Shown: piece after piece, positions 38,478 to 47,639 of the stretch
How positions within the stretch are numbered: position 1 is the first letter of the stretch
How the letters are laid out: each line of letters opens with the position of its first letter
NCBI RefSeq assembly: GCF_900109095.1
Contig: NZ_FNYZ01000005.1
Location: 1 to 64,000 of the forward strand
Length of the DNA: 64,000 nucleotides
Reading direction: 5' to 3'
Source: Sphingobium sp. AP50
GTDB lineage: Bacteria > Pseudomonadota > Alphaproteobacteria > Sphingomonadales > Sphingomonadaceae
Made by a program: the position numbers and the translations under genes
The notes under the pieces: generated by a model
What the model was told of the DNA's origin: nothing
Database searches by the model: none
Seen by the model: only the letters and a program-made list of their open reading frames with translations

Positions 38478-39928
38478 CCTGCTGGCGCGATGCGACCGGC
38501 TGGTTCGGACTCGCTATGCACCGCCTCGCGGCACTCCTCTTCATGCACGGGGACCATCAGCTTGGCCTTGCGCCAGCCACCCTGCGCGTAGACCGCCCAG
38601 GCGAGCAGCAGCGCCACCCCCGATCCCACGGGGAAGCTGAGCCATAGCGCGTTGGCACCGAGTGCCGGATAGCCCAGTTCATAAAAGCCAAGCCGCACGC
38701 CGAACAGGGTGAAGGTCAGGATCAACAGCGGCGCCACCACCACGCCGTTCGCGCGCATGACGCCGAACAGGATCATGGTGATGCCGAATATCAGGAAGCT
38801 CCAGCTCGCCAGCAATTGCATGTTCCACGCCGCGTCGATCGCCGCCTGATTGCTGCCCAGGAACAGCGAGAGCAGCGGCGCGTGGAAGAGCAGGATGATG
38901 GCGATCATCGCGCTGGTGATCGCCAGCAGATAACCGATGCCATAGCCGGTGATACGGCTGATCCGGTCCCACCGGCCGGCGCCCACATTCTGCGCGGCCA
39001 TGGCGCTGACCGCCGCGCCCATCGCCATCGCCGGCATCTGAAGATAGGTCCAGATCTGCTGGGCCGCACCATAAGCTGCCGTGACCAGCAGGCCTTCGCG
39101 GTTGACGAGGCCGATCATGACGAGGCCGGAGGCCGACATGACGATCATCTGAAGGCCCATGGGCAGCCCCTTCCCCACCAGCACGCGCATCTCGTCAGCG
39201 GCGGGCCATAGATAACGCAGTTCCGCGCCGCGCAGCCGCAACGGCAGATCCTTTGCATAGGTGAAGCTGACCAGCCCGATCAGGCTGACGAAACCGGCCG
39301 CCGCCGTGGCCGCTGCCGATCCGGCGATACCGAAGGCGGGAACTGGCCCCAGCCCCAAAATAAGCACGGGGTTCAGGATCAGGTCGATGGCGACGCTGAC
39401 GATCATGAAGATGAGCGGCGTCCGCGCATCCCCTGCCCCGCGCAGGCCCATCATCATCATGACGCTGAGCAGGGTGGCAGGCATGGCGATGAAGATGACG
39501 CGCAGATAGACGAGTGCCAGCGGGAAGGCTTCGGCCGGCGTCGCCAGCAGACGCAATAGCGCGGGCGCGCCGATCCAGCCAGCGATTGCAACGCCAAGGC
39601 CGAGCATCGAGCAGAAGCCGACGGCCGATCCGAAGGCACGGCGCGCCGCATCCAGATCGCGCCTGCCCACCGCCTGCGCGATCATCACGGTCGACGCCAT
39701 GCCGAAGCCGAACACGACCGAGAACATCAGGAACATGATGATATTGGCATTGGCCGTCGCGGCCAGCGCCTGCGCACCCAGAAAGCGGCCGACCCAGATG
39801 GCGTTGATCGATCCGTTCAGGGACTGGAGAATGTTGGACGCCAGCGTCGGAATCGCGAACAGCAGCAGAGTCGAGGCGATCGGCCCCTGCGTCAGGTCTT
39901 TTGTGCCCGGTCTGCCTGTCCCTGCCAT
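38474..39928 (-). CDS. MATE-family efflux transporter
   Basis: 484 residues, twelve transmembrane helices in two similar halves. Begins TKDLTQGPIASTLLLFAIP, with later MATE-like segments (AQAVGRRDLDAARR, GLRGAGDARTPL, AAQNVGAGRWDR). MATE pumps export drugs and metabolites by Na+ or proton antiport. The start at 39928 has a GGGGAAG site; an upstream in-frame start would read 35 codons that come from a palindromic repeat (39988-40060), so it is rejected. Confidence 0.92.
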   Translation of the reverse strand: MAGTGRPGTKDLTQGPIASTLLLFAIPTLASNILQSLNGSINAIWVGRFLGAQALAATANANIIMFLMFSVVFGFGMASTVMIAQAVGRRDLDAARRAFGSAVGFCSMLGLGVAIAGWIGAPALLRLLATPAEAFPLALVYLRVIFIAMPATLLSVMMMMGLRGAGDARTPLIFMIVSVAIDLILNPVLILGLGPVPAFGIAGSAAATAAAGFVSLIGLVSFTYAKDLPLRLRGAELRYLWPAADEMRVLVGKGLPMGLQMIVMSASGLVMIGLVNREGLLVTAAYGAAQQIWTYLQMPAMAMGAAVSAMAAQNVGAGRWDRISRITGYGIGYLLAITSAMIAIILLFHAPLLSLFLGSNQAAIDAAWNMQLLASWSFLIFGITMILFGVMRANGVVVAPLLILTFTLFGVRLGFYELGYPALGANALWLSFPVGSGVALLLAWAVYAQGGWRKAKLMVPVHEEECREAVHSESEPAGRIAPAG

Positions 39929-39987
39929 CGGTCTTCCCCTTGTTATATTGCAGGAACGCCCGATGCCCCAGACATGCCCAACCACCC

Positions 39988-40060
39988 GTTCGCCCTGAGC
40001 CTGTCGAAGGGTGCCTCTTTCTTCAAGAGACAATCCACCTTCGACAAGCGCAGCGCGAAC
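39988..40060. repeat. REP-like inverted-repeat element
   Basis: Two 23-base arms, 39988-40010 and 40038-40060, are inverted copies of each other with three mismatches (pattern GTTCGCnCTGnGCnTGTCGAAGG). This CCTTCGACA...GCGAAC type of palindrome is a well-known dispersed intergenic element in sphingomonads and other alphaproteobacteria. It lies between valS and the MATE gene. Confidence 0.85.
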
Positions 40061-40097
40061 GATAGTAGCTTTTATGCCCGGCTGTTAAGGGCTTGGA

Positions 40098-42797
40098 TCA
40101 GCCCAGCCGTTCCAGCGCAGCCTTCAGCCGCTCGGCCTCTGCCGTCTTTTCGGCATGATCCTCGCGCGCCTTGACGACCGCTTCGGGCTTGGCCTTTTCG
40201 ACGAAGCTGGGGTTGGACAGGCGACCGCCCAGACCATCCCGCTCCTTCTCCGCCGCGGCCAGCGCCTTGGCGAGACGGGTCTTTTCCGCCGCAATGTCGA
40301 TCACGCCTTCCAACGGCAGGATGAAGGTCGCCTCATCCACCACGATCTGCGCCGCGCCACCTGCCGGCGGCTCGCCGAAGGTGAGGCTTTCGACACGGCC
40401 CAGACGCGCCAGCGCCACGCCCTGACGATCGAGGCGGCGCTGCGTGGCTTCCGCCGCGTCGCGCACCACCATGGGCAGCTTGGCGCCGGGCGGCACGTTG
40501 AGTTCGGTACGCGCCGTGCGGATCGCACTGACAAGACGGATCAGCCAGTCGATCTCGGCCTGCGCGTCAGTGTCGACCGCCGCCAGCGCCTGCGGCCATT
40601 GCGCGACGATCAGTTCGTTCGCACGCTTGCCGGTCAGGTGCCACAGCTCTTCGGTGATGAAGGGCATGAAGGGATGCAGCATGACCAATATCTGGTCGAA
40701 TGCCCAGCCCGCGACGGCCTTCGTCTCGTCATCCATCGCGCCCTTCGTAAGCTCGATATACCAGTCGCAAAACTGATCCCAGACGAAGTGATAGATGGCG
40801 TTGGCGGCCGCGTCGAAGCGCAGTTCGGTCATCGCCGTGTCGATCGCCTGCACGGTCGCGACCGTCTCCGCGATGATCCAGCGGTTGACCGGCAGCGTGG
40901 CGTGCGGCGCTTCATGCGTGGTGGAGGCGGTGACGCCGTTCGACTGGAGGAAGCGCGCCGCGTTCCACAGCTTCGTCGCGAAGTTGCGATAGCCCTCAAC
41001 CCGCTTCTCATCCATCTTCACGTCGCGGCCCTGGCTTTCCATCGCCGCCATGAAGAAGCGCAACGCGTCCGCACCGAACTTGTCGATCAGCCCCAGCGGA
41101 TCGACCACATTGCCCTTGGACTTGGACATTTTCTGCCCGTCGGCCGCGCGGACGAGGCCATGGAGGTAGAGCTTCTTCCACGGGACTTGCCCCATGAATT
41201 CCATCCCCTGCATCGCCATGCGGGCGTCCCAGAAGAACAGGATGTCGAAGCCGCTGATGAGCAGATCATTGGGATAGTGCCGCGACAGCTTCTCGCTCTG
41301 CTCCGGCCAGCCCAGCGTGCCGAAGGGCCACAGCGCGGACGAGAACCAGGTATCGAGGACGTCGGGATCGCGGGTCAGCTTTTTGTTACCCGCCAATGCC
41401 TGCGCTTCGGCCTCGCTTTCGGCGACATAGGAATTGCCGTCCTCGTCGAACCAAGCCGGGATCTGATGGCCCCACCACAACTGACGCGAGACGCACCAGG
41501 GCTGGATATTCTCCATCCAGTTGAAGAAGGTCTTTTCCCACGTCTTGGGCACGATTTCGATCGCGCCTTCGCGGACGGCCTGCATCGGCGCCACCGCCAG
41601 CTTTTCGGCATCGACATACCATTGGTCGGTCAGCCAGGGTTCGATGACCACGTTGGACCGGTCGCCGAAGGGTGTCTGGATGGTGCGAGGCTCGAAATCG
41701 GCCGAGACTTCCTCGCCTTCCTTGTTTTTGGTGACATGGGGGACGAGGAAGCCGAGTGCCTTCATCTCCGCGACCACGGCTTCGCGGGCACCATCCACGC
41801 CATCCTTCTTGAAGCGATGCAGCCCCAGGAAGCGGTCGGGGATCAGGCCGTCGGTGGTCTGGACGACATTGGCGTCGGCATCGAACATGTTCAGCATCTC
41901 GCCGGCCTTGAAGCCCGCGCGCTTGCCCACGTCGAAGTCGTTGAAGTCATGGCCGGGTGTGATCTTGACCGCACCCGTGCCCAGTGCCGGGTCAGCATGT
42001 TCGTCGGCCACGATCTTGAAACGGCGGCCGGTGATCGGCTGGAGGATTTCCTTGCCGATGACGGACCTGTAGCGCTCGTCGTCGGGATGCACAGCGATCG
42101 CCATGTCGGCCAGCATCGTTTCCGGCCGCGTGGTGGCAACGACGATATGGTCGCTGCCATCGGCCAGAGTCACGCCATCGGCCAGCGGATAGCGGAAGCG
42201 CCAGAAGCCGCCCTTCGTCTCGACCGTCTCGACCTCAAGGTCCGAAATGGCGGACCGGAAATGCGGGTCCCAGTTCACCAGCCGCTTGTCGCGGTACAGG
42301 AGCCCGCGCTTGTGCAGTTCAACGAAGGTCTTGATGACGGCTTTCGAAAAGCCCTCGTCCATGGTGAAGCGTTCGTTCGCCCAGTCCATGGAACAGCCCA
42401 GCCGCCGCAGCTGGCGCGTGATCGTGCCGCCGCTTTCTTCCTTCCATTCCCACACCTTTTCGACGAACTGCTCGCGGGTGAAATCGGTGCGCTTCTGCTG
42501 CTTGGCGTTGAGCTGGCGCTCGACCACCATCTGCGTCGCGATGCCCGCATGGTCGGTGCCGACCACCCACAGCGCATCCTTGCCGCGCAGCCGCTCGTAA
42601 CGGATCACGATATCCTGCAACGTATTGTCGAGTGCGTGGCCGATATGCAGGCTGCCCGTCACGTTCGGCGGCGGGTTCACGATGGTGAAGGGCGTCGCGT
42701 CCGGGCGGTCGGGGCGGAACAGGCCCTTCTCCTCCCAATGGGCGTACCAGCGGGATTCGATATCGGCGGGGTCGAAGGTTTTGGGCAGTTCGGTCAT
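40098..42797 (-). CDS. valS: Valyl-tRNA synthetase
   Basis: 899 residues. Class I synthetase with the HIGH motif ([11 protein letters not shown], about residue 50) and the KMSKS motif ([10 protein letters not shown]), an editing domain in between ([16 protein letters not shown]) and the C-terminal anticodon-binding domain and coiled-coil ([18 protein letters not shown]). Charges tRNA-Val and hydrolyses misacylated Thr-tRNA-Val. In many alphaproteobacteria it lies beside popZ; here three genes separate them. Confidence 0.98.
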   Translation of the reverse strand: MTELPKTFDPADIESRWYAHWEEKGLFRPDRPDATPFTIVNPPPNVTGSLHIGHALDNTLQDIVIRYERLRGKDALWVVGTDHAGIATQMVVERQLNAKQQKRTDFTREQFVEKVWEWKEESGGTITRQLRRLGCSMDWANERFTMDEGFSKAVIKTFVELHKRGLLYRDKRLVNWDPHFRSAISDLEVETVETKGGFWRFRYPLADGVTLADGSDHIVVATTRPETMLADMAIAVHPDDERYRSVIGKEILQPITGRRFKIVADEHADPALGTGAVKITPGHDFNDFDVGKRAGFKAGEMLNMFDADANVVQTTDGLIPDRFLGLHRFKKDGVDGAREAVVAEMKALGFLVPHVTKNKEGEEVSADFEPRTIQTPFGDRSNVVIEPWLTDQWYVDAEKLAVAPMQAVREGAIEIVPKTWEKTFFNWMENIQPWCVSRQLWWGHQIPAWFDEDGNSYVAESEAEAQALAGNKKLTRDPDVLDTWFSSALWPFGTLGWPEQSEKLSRHYPNDLLISGFDILFFWDARMAMQGMEFMGQVPWKKLYLHGLVRAADGQKMSKSKGNVVDPLGLIDKFGADALRFFMAAMESQGRDVKMDEKRVEGYRNFATKLWNAARFLQSNGVTASTTHEAPHATLPVNRWIIAETVATVQAIDTAMTELRFDAAANAIYHFVWDQFCDWYIELTKGAMDDETKAVAGWAFDQILVMLHPFMPFITEELWHLTGKRANELIVAQWPQALAAVDTDAQAEIDWLIRLVSAIRTARTELNVPPGAKLPMVVRDAAEATQRRLDRQGVALARLGRVESLTFGEPPAGGAAQIVVDEATFILPLEGVIDIAAEKTRLAKALAAAEKERDGLGGRLSNPSFVEKAKPEAVVKAREDHAEKTAEAERLKAALERLG

Positions 42798-42833
42798 GGC
42801 TGGCCTTTAGCCGGACCTGCGCCAAGATCAAAT

Positions 42834-42862
42834 AGTCCGCGCAGCCTTTTGCCGCGCGGACT
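42834..42862 (-). terminator. Hairpin after the SDR gene
   Basis: A 9-bp perfect stem (AGTCCGCGC / GCGCGGACT) with an 11-base loop lies 8 bases past the SDR stop codon, followed on the minus strand by ATTTG. Probably a terminator or attenuator ahead of valS. Confidence 0.6.
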
Positions 42863-42869
42863 TGCGCAT

Positions 42870-43616
42870 TTATACGGCCAGATAGCCGCCATCGACGGGA
42901 TAATAGGTCCCGGTCATGAAGGAAGCGCGATCCGACAGGATGAAGCTGGTCACAGCCGCAATCTCCTCGGGCCGGGCCAGCCGGTTGAAGGCGTGTTTCT
43001 GCGCCAGCACGCTGCGCTCCTCATCGGTCATGGTCTTGCCCAATGCAGGCGTTTCCACGAAGGCGGGGCCAATAGCGTTCACGCGAATGCCCTGCCCCGC
43101 ATAATCCAACGCCGCCGTCTTGGTCATGCCGACCAGCGCATGTTTCGACGTCACATAGGCGGCCGACCCAGCCCAGCCGACCGCGCCCAATATCGACGCC
43201 ATATTGACGATGGCGCCGCCGCCTGACGCGATCATCGCGGGAATCTGATATTTCAGGCCATAGAATACGCTGTGCAGATCGACGCCAAGCACACGATGCC
43301 AGTCATCAATGTCGATATCGGCCAAGGGCGTGGATGGCGCGCCGATACCCGCATTATTGACCGCCAGATGCAGGCCACCCCATTGCGCGACAGCGAAGGA
43401 GACAGTTGATTCCACCGCCTGCGCATTCGACACATCGACCTTGAACGGCAAAGCCACGTCGCGCCCCAGTTCGTCGGCGAGCCGACCGGCACCCGCTTCA
43501 TCGAAATCGGCGATGACCACGCGGGCGCCTTCATTGACCAGATCGCGGACCACCGCTTCACCGATCCCCGAAGCACCACCGGTGACGATGGCAACTCTAT
43601 CCTGAAACAGTTTCAT
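42870..43616 (-). CDS. Short-chain dehydrogenase/reductase
   Basis: 248 residues. A classical SDR: NAD(P)-binding TGGASGIG (about 12-19), NNAGIG, and the catalytic Ser (MASILG) and YVTSK. An Asp after strand 2 (ADFDEAGA) suggests NAD rather than NADP. The end GTYYPVDGGYLAV is typical. Substrate is unknown. Confidence 0.92.
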   Translation of the reverse strand: MKLFQDRVAIVTGGASGIGEAVVRDLVNEGARVVIADFDEAGAGRLADELGRDVALPFKVDVSNAQAVESTVSFAVAQWGGLHLAVNNAGIGAPSTPLADIDIDDWHRVLGVDLHSVFYGLKYQIPAMIASGGGAIVNMASILGAVGWAGSAAYVTSKHALVGMTKTAALDYAGQGIRVNAIGPAFVETPALGKTMTDEERSVLAQKHAFNRLARPEEIAAVTSFILSDRASFMTGTYYPVDGGYLAV

Positions 43617-43690
43617 TCAAAAACTCCTTTCGACGCAACGGGAACGCCCGCTGCGGCGAAAGGTTCATGAAAACAGTATGTTACAAAGAT

Positions 43691-45742
43691 TTATTTTCCC
43701 GTCCACTTGTCCAGCCAGCCCAGCGCCTCGCCATACCATTGCAGCGAGTTCTTCGGCTTTAGCACCCAGTGGTTTTCGTCCGGGAACACCAGCAGCTTGG
43801 ACGGGATATCCCGCCGCTGGAGCGCGGTGAAGGCGGCCAGCCCCTGCGTATAGGGGATGCGGAAATCCTTTTCGCTGGTAACGACCAGCATCGGCGTCTT
43901 CCACGCGGTCACATGGTTGACCGGGTTCCATTTCTCGAACTCTTCCGATTTCTCATAATAGGGACCGCCATGTTCCCATTCGTCGAACCAGAGTTCCTCG
44001 GTTTCATAGGCCATGGCGCGGGCGTCGAACACGCCATCATGCTGGACGATGCATTTGAAGCCGTCGGCCCATAGCCCCTCGATCCAGTTCATCATATAGC
44101 CGCCGTAGCTGGCGCCCAGCGCGCAGGCATTGCCCGCATCGACTTGTGTGTCCTTCGCAGCGGCAGCAGCGAGGCCGAGTTTCAGATCTTCAAGCGGCTT
44201 GCCGCCCCAATCCTTGTTGATGGCGTCGGTGAAGGCTTGCCCATAACCGGTCGAACCGTGGAAATCGACGATCACCGCCGCATAGCCGTGGGCCGCGAAG
44301 GCCTTGGGATTCCAGCGATAGGACCATGAATCGTTGAAGCTGCCCTGCGGCCCGCCATGCACCAGAAACGCGACTGGCAATTTGCCCGTCGCGCCTTTGG
44401 GCTTCACGATCTGGCCCCAGACGGTGTCGCCATTGGCGCCTTTGAAACTGTAGCGTTCGACCGACACGTCGTCCACGCTAGCCAGCTTCGCGGCATTGAC
44501 GTCCGTCAGACGGACGGGCTTGCCCTTCCCGCCTGGCATCTTCCAGAAATCGGCGGGCGACTGGATGCTGTCCATCGCATAGACGAAACCGCCGCCCGGC
44601 AGCGGCACGACGCTGCCGGCATGGCCCTTTTCCGTCAGGCGCGCGACCTTGCCCGATACGGCATCGACCCGGAATACCGGATTGTCAAGCACGTCATTGG
44701 CGGTGACGAGCAGCCCCTTGCCATTTGCCTCCCACGCGATCGAGGCGACGGAACGGTCCCAGCCTTCCGTCAGCGCCTTCGTCTCACCGGTGGCGATGTT
44801 GCGCAGCATCAGCACCTGCCGGTCGGCTTCATAGGTCGGCCGCTTCATTGCGACATAGGCCAGCCACTTCCCATCCGGCGACACGGTGGGCAGCGTGTCG
44901 GTCGCATCATTGGCGTCGGTCAGATTGGTCGGCGCGGCACTGCCGTCTGCGGGCACCGAGAAAATGTCGAGATTGGTCGATAGCGGTTCGATTCGGCCCG
45001 ATTCCCGCAAGGCGAAGAACAGGGTCTTGCTATCCTGGCCCCAGGCGATTTCCTCCGCGCCGCCAAAGGGCTTGGATGGGCTATCGCCAACCAGACCGCC
45101 CATCACCGACACCGCTGGGCCACCCGCGACCGGCATGACGAAAATCTGCGAGCGCTGGCCGTCCGACCATGTATCCCAGTGGCGCACGAACAACTGGTCA
45201 TAGACCCGGCCCGATCCTGCCTCCTTCGGTGCATCGGCCTTTACATCGTCGATCGTCTTCGCGCCGACCGGGCGATCGGCCCACAGCGCGACCTTGCTGC
45301 CATCGGGGCTGAGCAGGAAGCCGGAGATGCCGCCGGGCGCGTTGCTGATCTGCACCGGATCGCCGCCGGACAGCGCGACCCGCCACAACTGGTCGTCTCC
45401 GCTGGCGTTCGACTGGAAATAGAGCGTGGAGCCATCAGGCGAGAAGACCGGTGACGCCTCATTCTTGTCCGGCTTCGACGCGATCAGTTTCGGAGCCTGT
45501 CCGGCCTTGCTGATGTCGAGCAGATAAAGGTCCGTCCGCCCCTTGTTCCCGGCCAGATCGGTGCTGCGCAGCTGATAGGCCAGCCATTTGCCGTCCGGCG
45601 ACACGGCGGGCGCGCCGATCCGGTCCAGTGTCACCATGTCGGCGGGAGTGAAAGGCCGGGCAATAGCGGATGTCGGGCACAGGGTCAGCAGGGCAGGCGC
45701 CAGCGCGGTGGCGGCCAGCGCAGCGGTCAGGATTTTCTTCAT
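43691..45742 (-). CDS. S9-family exported prolyl-oligopeptidase-type peptidase
   Basis: 683 residues. Signal peptide (MKKILTAALA to about SAIA), a beta-propeller made of WD40/TolB-like repeats (ASPVFSPDGSTLYF, ISGFLLSPDGSKVAL, LPTVSPDGKWLAYV) and a C-terminal alpha/beta-hydrolase. The nucleophile is Ser545 in GASYGGYM; the Asp (SEKDFRIP) and His (DENHWVL) follow. This family removes dipeptides or acylated residues from short peptides and is probably periplasmic here. The next gene on its right is an exported deaminase. Confidence 0.92.
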   Translation of the reverse strand: MKKILTAALAATALAPALLTLCPTSAIARPFTPADMVTLDRIGAPAVSPDGKWLAYQLRSTDLAGNKGRTDLYLLDISKAGQAPKLIASKPDKNEASPVFSPDGSTLYFQSNASGDDQLWRVALSGGDPVQISNAPGGISGFLLSPDGSKVALWADRPVGAKTIDDVKADAPKEAGSGRVYDQLFVRHWDTWSDGQRSQIFVMPVAGGPAVSVMGGLVGDSPSKPFGGAEEIAWGQDSKTLFFALRESGRIEPLSTNLDIFSVPADGSAAPTNLTDANDATDTLPTVSPDGKWLAYVAMKRPTYEADRQVLMLRNIATGETKALTEGWDRSVASIAWEANGKGLLVTANDVLDNPVFRVDAVSGKVARLTEKGHAGSVVPLPGGGFVYAMDSIQSPADFWKMPGGKGKPVRLTDVNAAKLASVDDVSVERYSFKGANGDTVWGQIVKPKGATGKLPVAFLVHGGPQGSFNDSWSYRWNPKAFAAHGYAAVIVDFHGSTGYGQAFTDAINKDWGGKPLEDLKLGLAAAAAKDTQVDAGNACALGASYGGYMMNWIEGLWADGFKCIVQHDGVFDARAMAYETEELWFDEWEHGGPYYEKSEEFEKWNPVNHVTAWKTPMLVVTSEKDFRIPYTQGLAAFTALQRRDIPSKLLVFPDENHWVLKPKNSLQWYGEALGWLDKWTGK

Positions 45743-45854
45743 GAGACAGGCTTTCCAGATCGATCGCCTGCGCCCCGACAGGACATCATAGGGCGGCGGG
45801 CGATACGGATGATGGCCAAGGACTAATCCCGGACAGCCGTGCCGACAAGTCCGA

Positions 45855-46982
45855 TCAGGCGGCCACACCCTCCGCCCTGGCAAAGGCGTCCAGCTTCGCG
45901 AGGTAGGCGACCCGCTGCGCCTCCTCCATCCATCCCGCGTTGAAGGCATTGCGCGACAGCATCACCAGTTCGGCCTTGGTCAGCGCGCTGCGCGCCTGCG
46001 CTTTCACCAGCACTTCGTTGAGATATTCGCTGCCCATATAGGCCGGATCGTCGGAATTGATGGTGAGGTTGAGGCCCGCATCGATCATCCCGCGCACCAC
46101 GTCGACCGGCGGCGCATCCCCACGCACCGTGCCGGAAAAGCTCGGGCAGACGGTGAAATAGAGATTGCGCGCCTTTGCCGCCGCGATCAGTTCGGGCGAC
46201 TCCAATATATTGCCGCCATGGTCGATGCGGTCGACGCGCAAGTCGACAATCGCCTGCCGCAGATGATCGATTATGTCTTTCTGGTTGAGGTCGCAATGCG
46301 CCGTGATCTTCAGGCCCGCCGCGCGCGCCTTGGCGAAATGGGCGGCGAACTTGGTTGGCGGATGATCCTTTTCGTCCGAATCCAGCCCGACCGCGACCAG
46401 TTGATCGCGGAACGGCAGCGCCGCATCCAGCGCCGCCATGGCCGACTCGGCGGAAAGATCGCGCACGAAACAGAGAATGAGCTGCGATCCGATCCCCAGC
46501 TTTGCCGCCGCATCCTGCCGCGCCCGGGTGATGCCGCCGATCACCGCCGCCATCGGGACGCCGCGCTTCAGATGCTCCTGCGGGTCGAAGAACATCTCGG
46601 CATAGAGGATGTTCTGCGACGCCGCCTTGGCCAGATAGGCATAGGCCAGATCGTAGAAATCCTGCTGAGTCCGCAGCACCTTCATGCCGTCATAATAGAT
46701 GGCGAGGAAGCTGGGCAGATCGTGATAGCGATAGCTGGCCTTCATCGCGGCGACATCGGCAAAGGGCAGGTCCAGCCCGTTGCGCTTGGCCAGCGCGAAC
46801 TTCATCTCCGCTTCCAGCGTGCCTTCCAGATGGACATGATATTCCGCCTTGGGCAGGGCGGCGATGAAGCGGGCCATGTCGGCCCCGTCCCCATCCGGCG
46901 CGGCCCACGCCGGCAGAGAGGAAGCACAGGCTGCGACAGACGCGCCAGCCATTGCCCGGATCATCGCGCGCCTGCTTATCAT
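45855..46982 (-). CDS. Tat-exported adenosine-deaminase-like enzyme
   Basis: 375 residues. N-terminus SRRAMIRAMAGAS is a twin-arginine signal, with cleavage likely near AWA-AP (about 27). The mature part is an adenosine/AMP deaminase TIM barrel with metal ligands His49 and His51 (HVHLEG), His229, His255 (DHGG) and Asp311 (NSDDP). The usual HAGE motif is replaced by His-Cys-Asp-Leu (229-232), so the catalytic Glu proton donor is missing at its normal place. It may act on a different purine or nucleoside in the periplasm. Start at 46982 follows from the Tat signal. Confidence 0.85.
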   Translation of the reverse strand: MISRRAMIRAMAGASVAACASSLPAWAAPDGDGADMARFIAALPKAEYHVHLEGTLEAEMKFALAKRNGLDLPFADVAAMKASYRYHDLPSFLAIYYDGMKVLRTQQDFYDLAYAYLAKAASQNILYAEMFFDPQEHLKRGVPMAAVIGGITRARQDAAAKLGIGSQLILCFVRDLSAESAMAALDAALPFRDQLVAVGLDSDEKDHPPTKFAAHFAKARAAGLKITAHCDLNQKDIIDHLRQAIVDLRVDRIDHGGNILESPELIAAAKARNLYFTVCPSFSGTVRGDAPPVDVVRGMIDAGLNLTINSDDPAYMGSEYLNEVLVKAQARSALTKAELVMLSRNAFNAGWMEEAQRVAYLAKLDAFARAEGVAA

Positions 46983-47086
46983 CAACCATACCCCCTTGAA
47001 ACCCGGGCTTCTATCCGGGGATCGGGGCACGCCTGTCCATCATGGAATAGGCGACAGGCCGTCGCAAAAAAGGAAGCGGCCCGGCC

Positions 47087-47569
47087 TTAACGGCCGGTGA
47101 TGCGCGCGATTTCCTTCGCCACCATTTCCTCGACCATCGAGGGCAGCCTTGTGTCCAGCCATTCCTTGAGCATGGGCTTCAGCATCGAGCGGACAAGGCC
47201 GTCGAGCGTGTTGTCGCCGCCATCCTTGGGCGTCACCAGCATCGAGGACAGGGCGGACAGCGAATGGCGCGCGGCGACTTCGCTTTCGACCGACAGGATC
47301 GAATCCTCGGTTTCAGCAGCAACAGCCTTGGGCGCGGCTTTGGGAGCAGGCACGGCGTCTTCCTCCGCAATCTCGTCGGTCAGTTCCAGCACTTCTTCGA
47401 TCGCCGTTTCCACGGGGACAGGCGCAATCGGCGGCAGCGCGGTGGCTTTCGCCTCCCCCCGCATCCGACGCGGCGCAGCCTGCACCGCTTCCTCGCCTTC
47501 TTCAGCAATGATCCGCTTGATGGACGAGAGTATCTCTTCCATCGAGGGTTCCTTGGTCATGTCACCCAT
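47087..47569 (-). CDS. popZ: PopZ-like polar organising protein (DUF2497)
   Basis: 160 residues. The three-part PopZ layout is clear: N-terminal helix TKEPSMEEILSSIKRIIAEE, a central acidic, Pro/Ala-rich disordered segment (about 40-95), and C-terminal helices (TLDGLVRSMLKPMLKEWLD and SMVEEMVAKEIARITG) that drive self-assembly. In Caulobacter PopZ forms a polar matrix that anchors the chromosome origin through ParB and recruits cell-cycle kinases. Position next to a TolC-family and a pcm gene is the usual alphaproteobacterial context. An alternative start at 47593 would add eight residues. Confidence 0.87.
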   Translation of the reverse strand: MGDMTKEPSMEEILSSIKRIIAEEGEEAVQAAPRRMRGEAKATALPPIAPVPVETAIEEVLELTDEIAEEDAVPAPKAAPKAVAAETEDSILSVESEVAARHSLSALSSMLVTPKDGGDNTLDGLVRSMLKPMLKEWLDTRLPSMVEEMVAKEIARITGR

Positions 47570-47639
47570 GGATAGTCCCCGTCCAACACGCATTGCGCAT
47601 CCCTAGCCTTTAAGATTACCCGACCGGGTTAACAAGCAG

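Noticed and set aside
39929..40033. Extra 35 codons at the MATE N-terminus
   Set aside because: They derive from the palindromic repeat, and the later start has a good ribosome-binding site and matches the family.
40155..43226. A 1023-codon plus-strand frame through valS and the SDR gene
   Set aside because: Complete shadow of the real genes on the other strand; composition is typical antisense noise.
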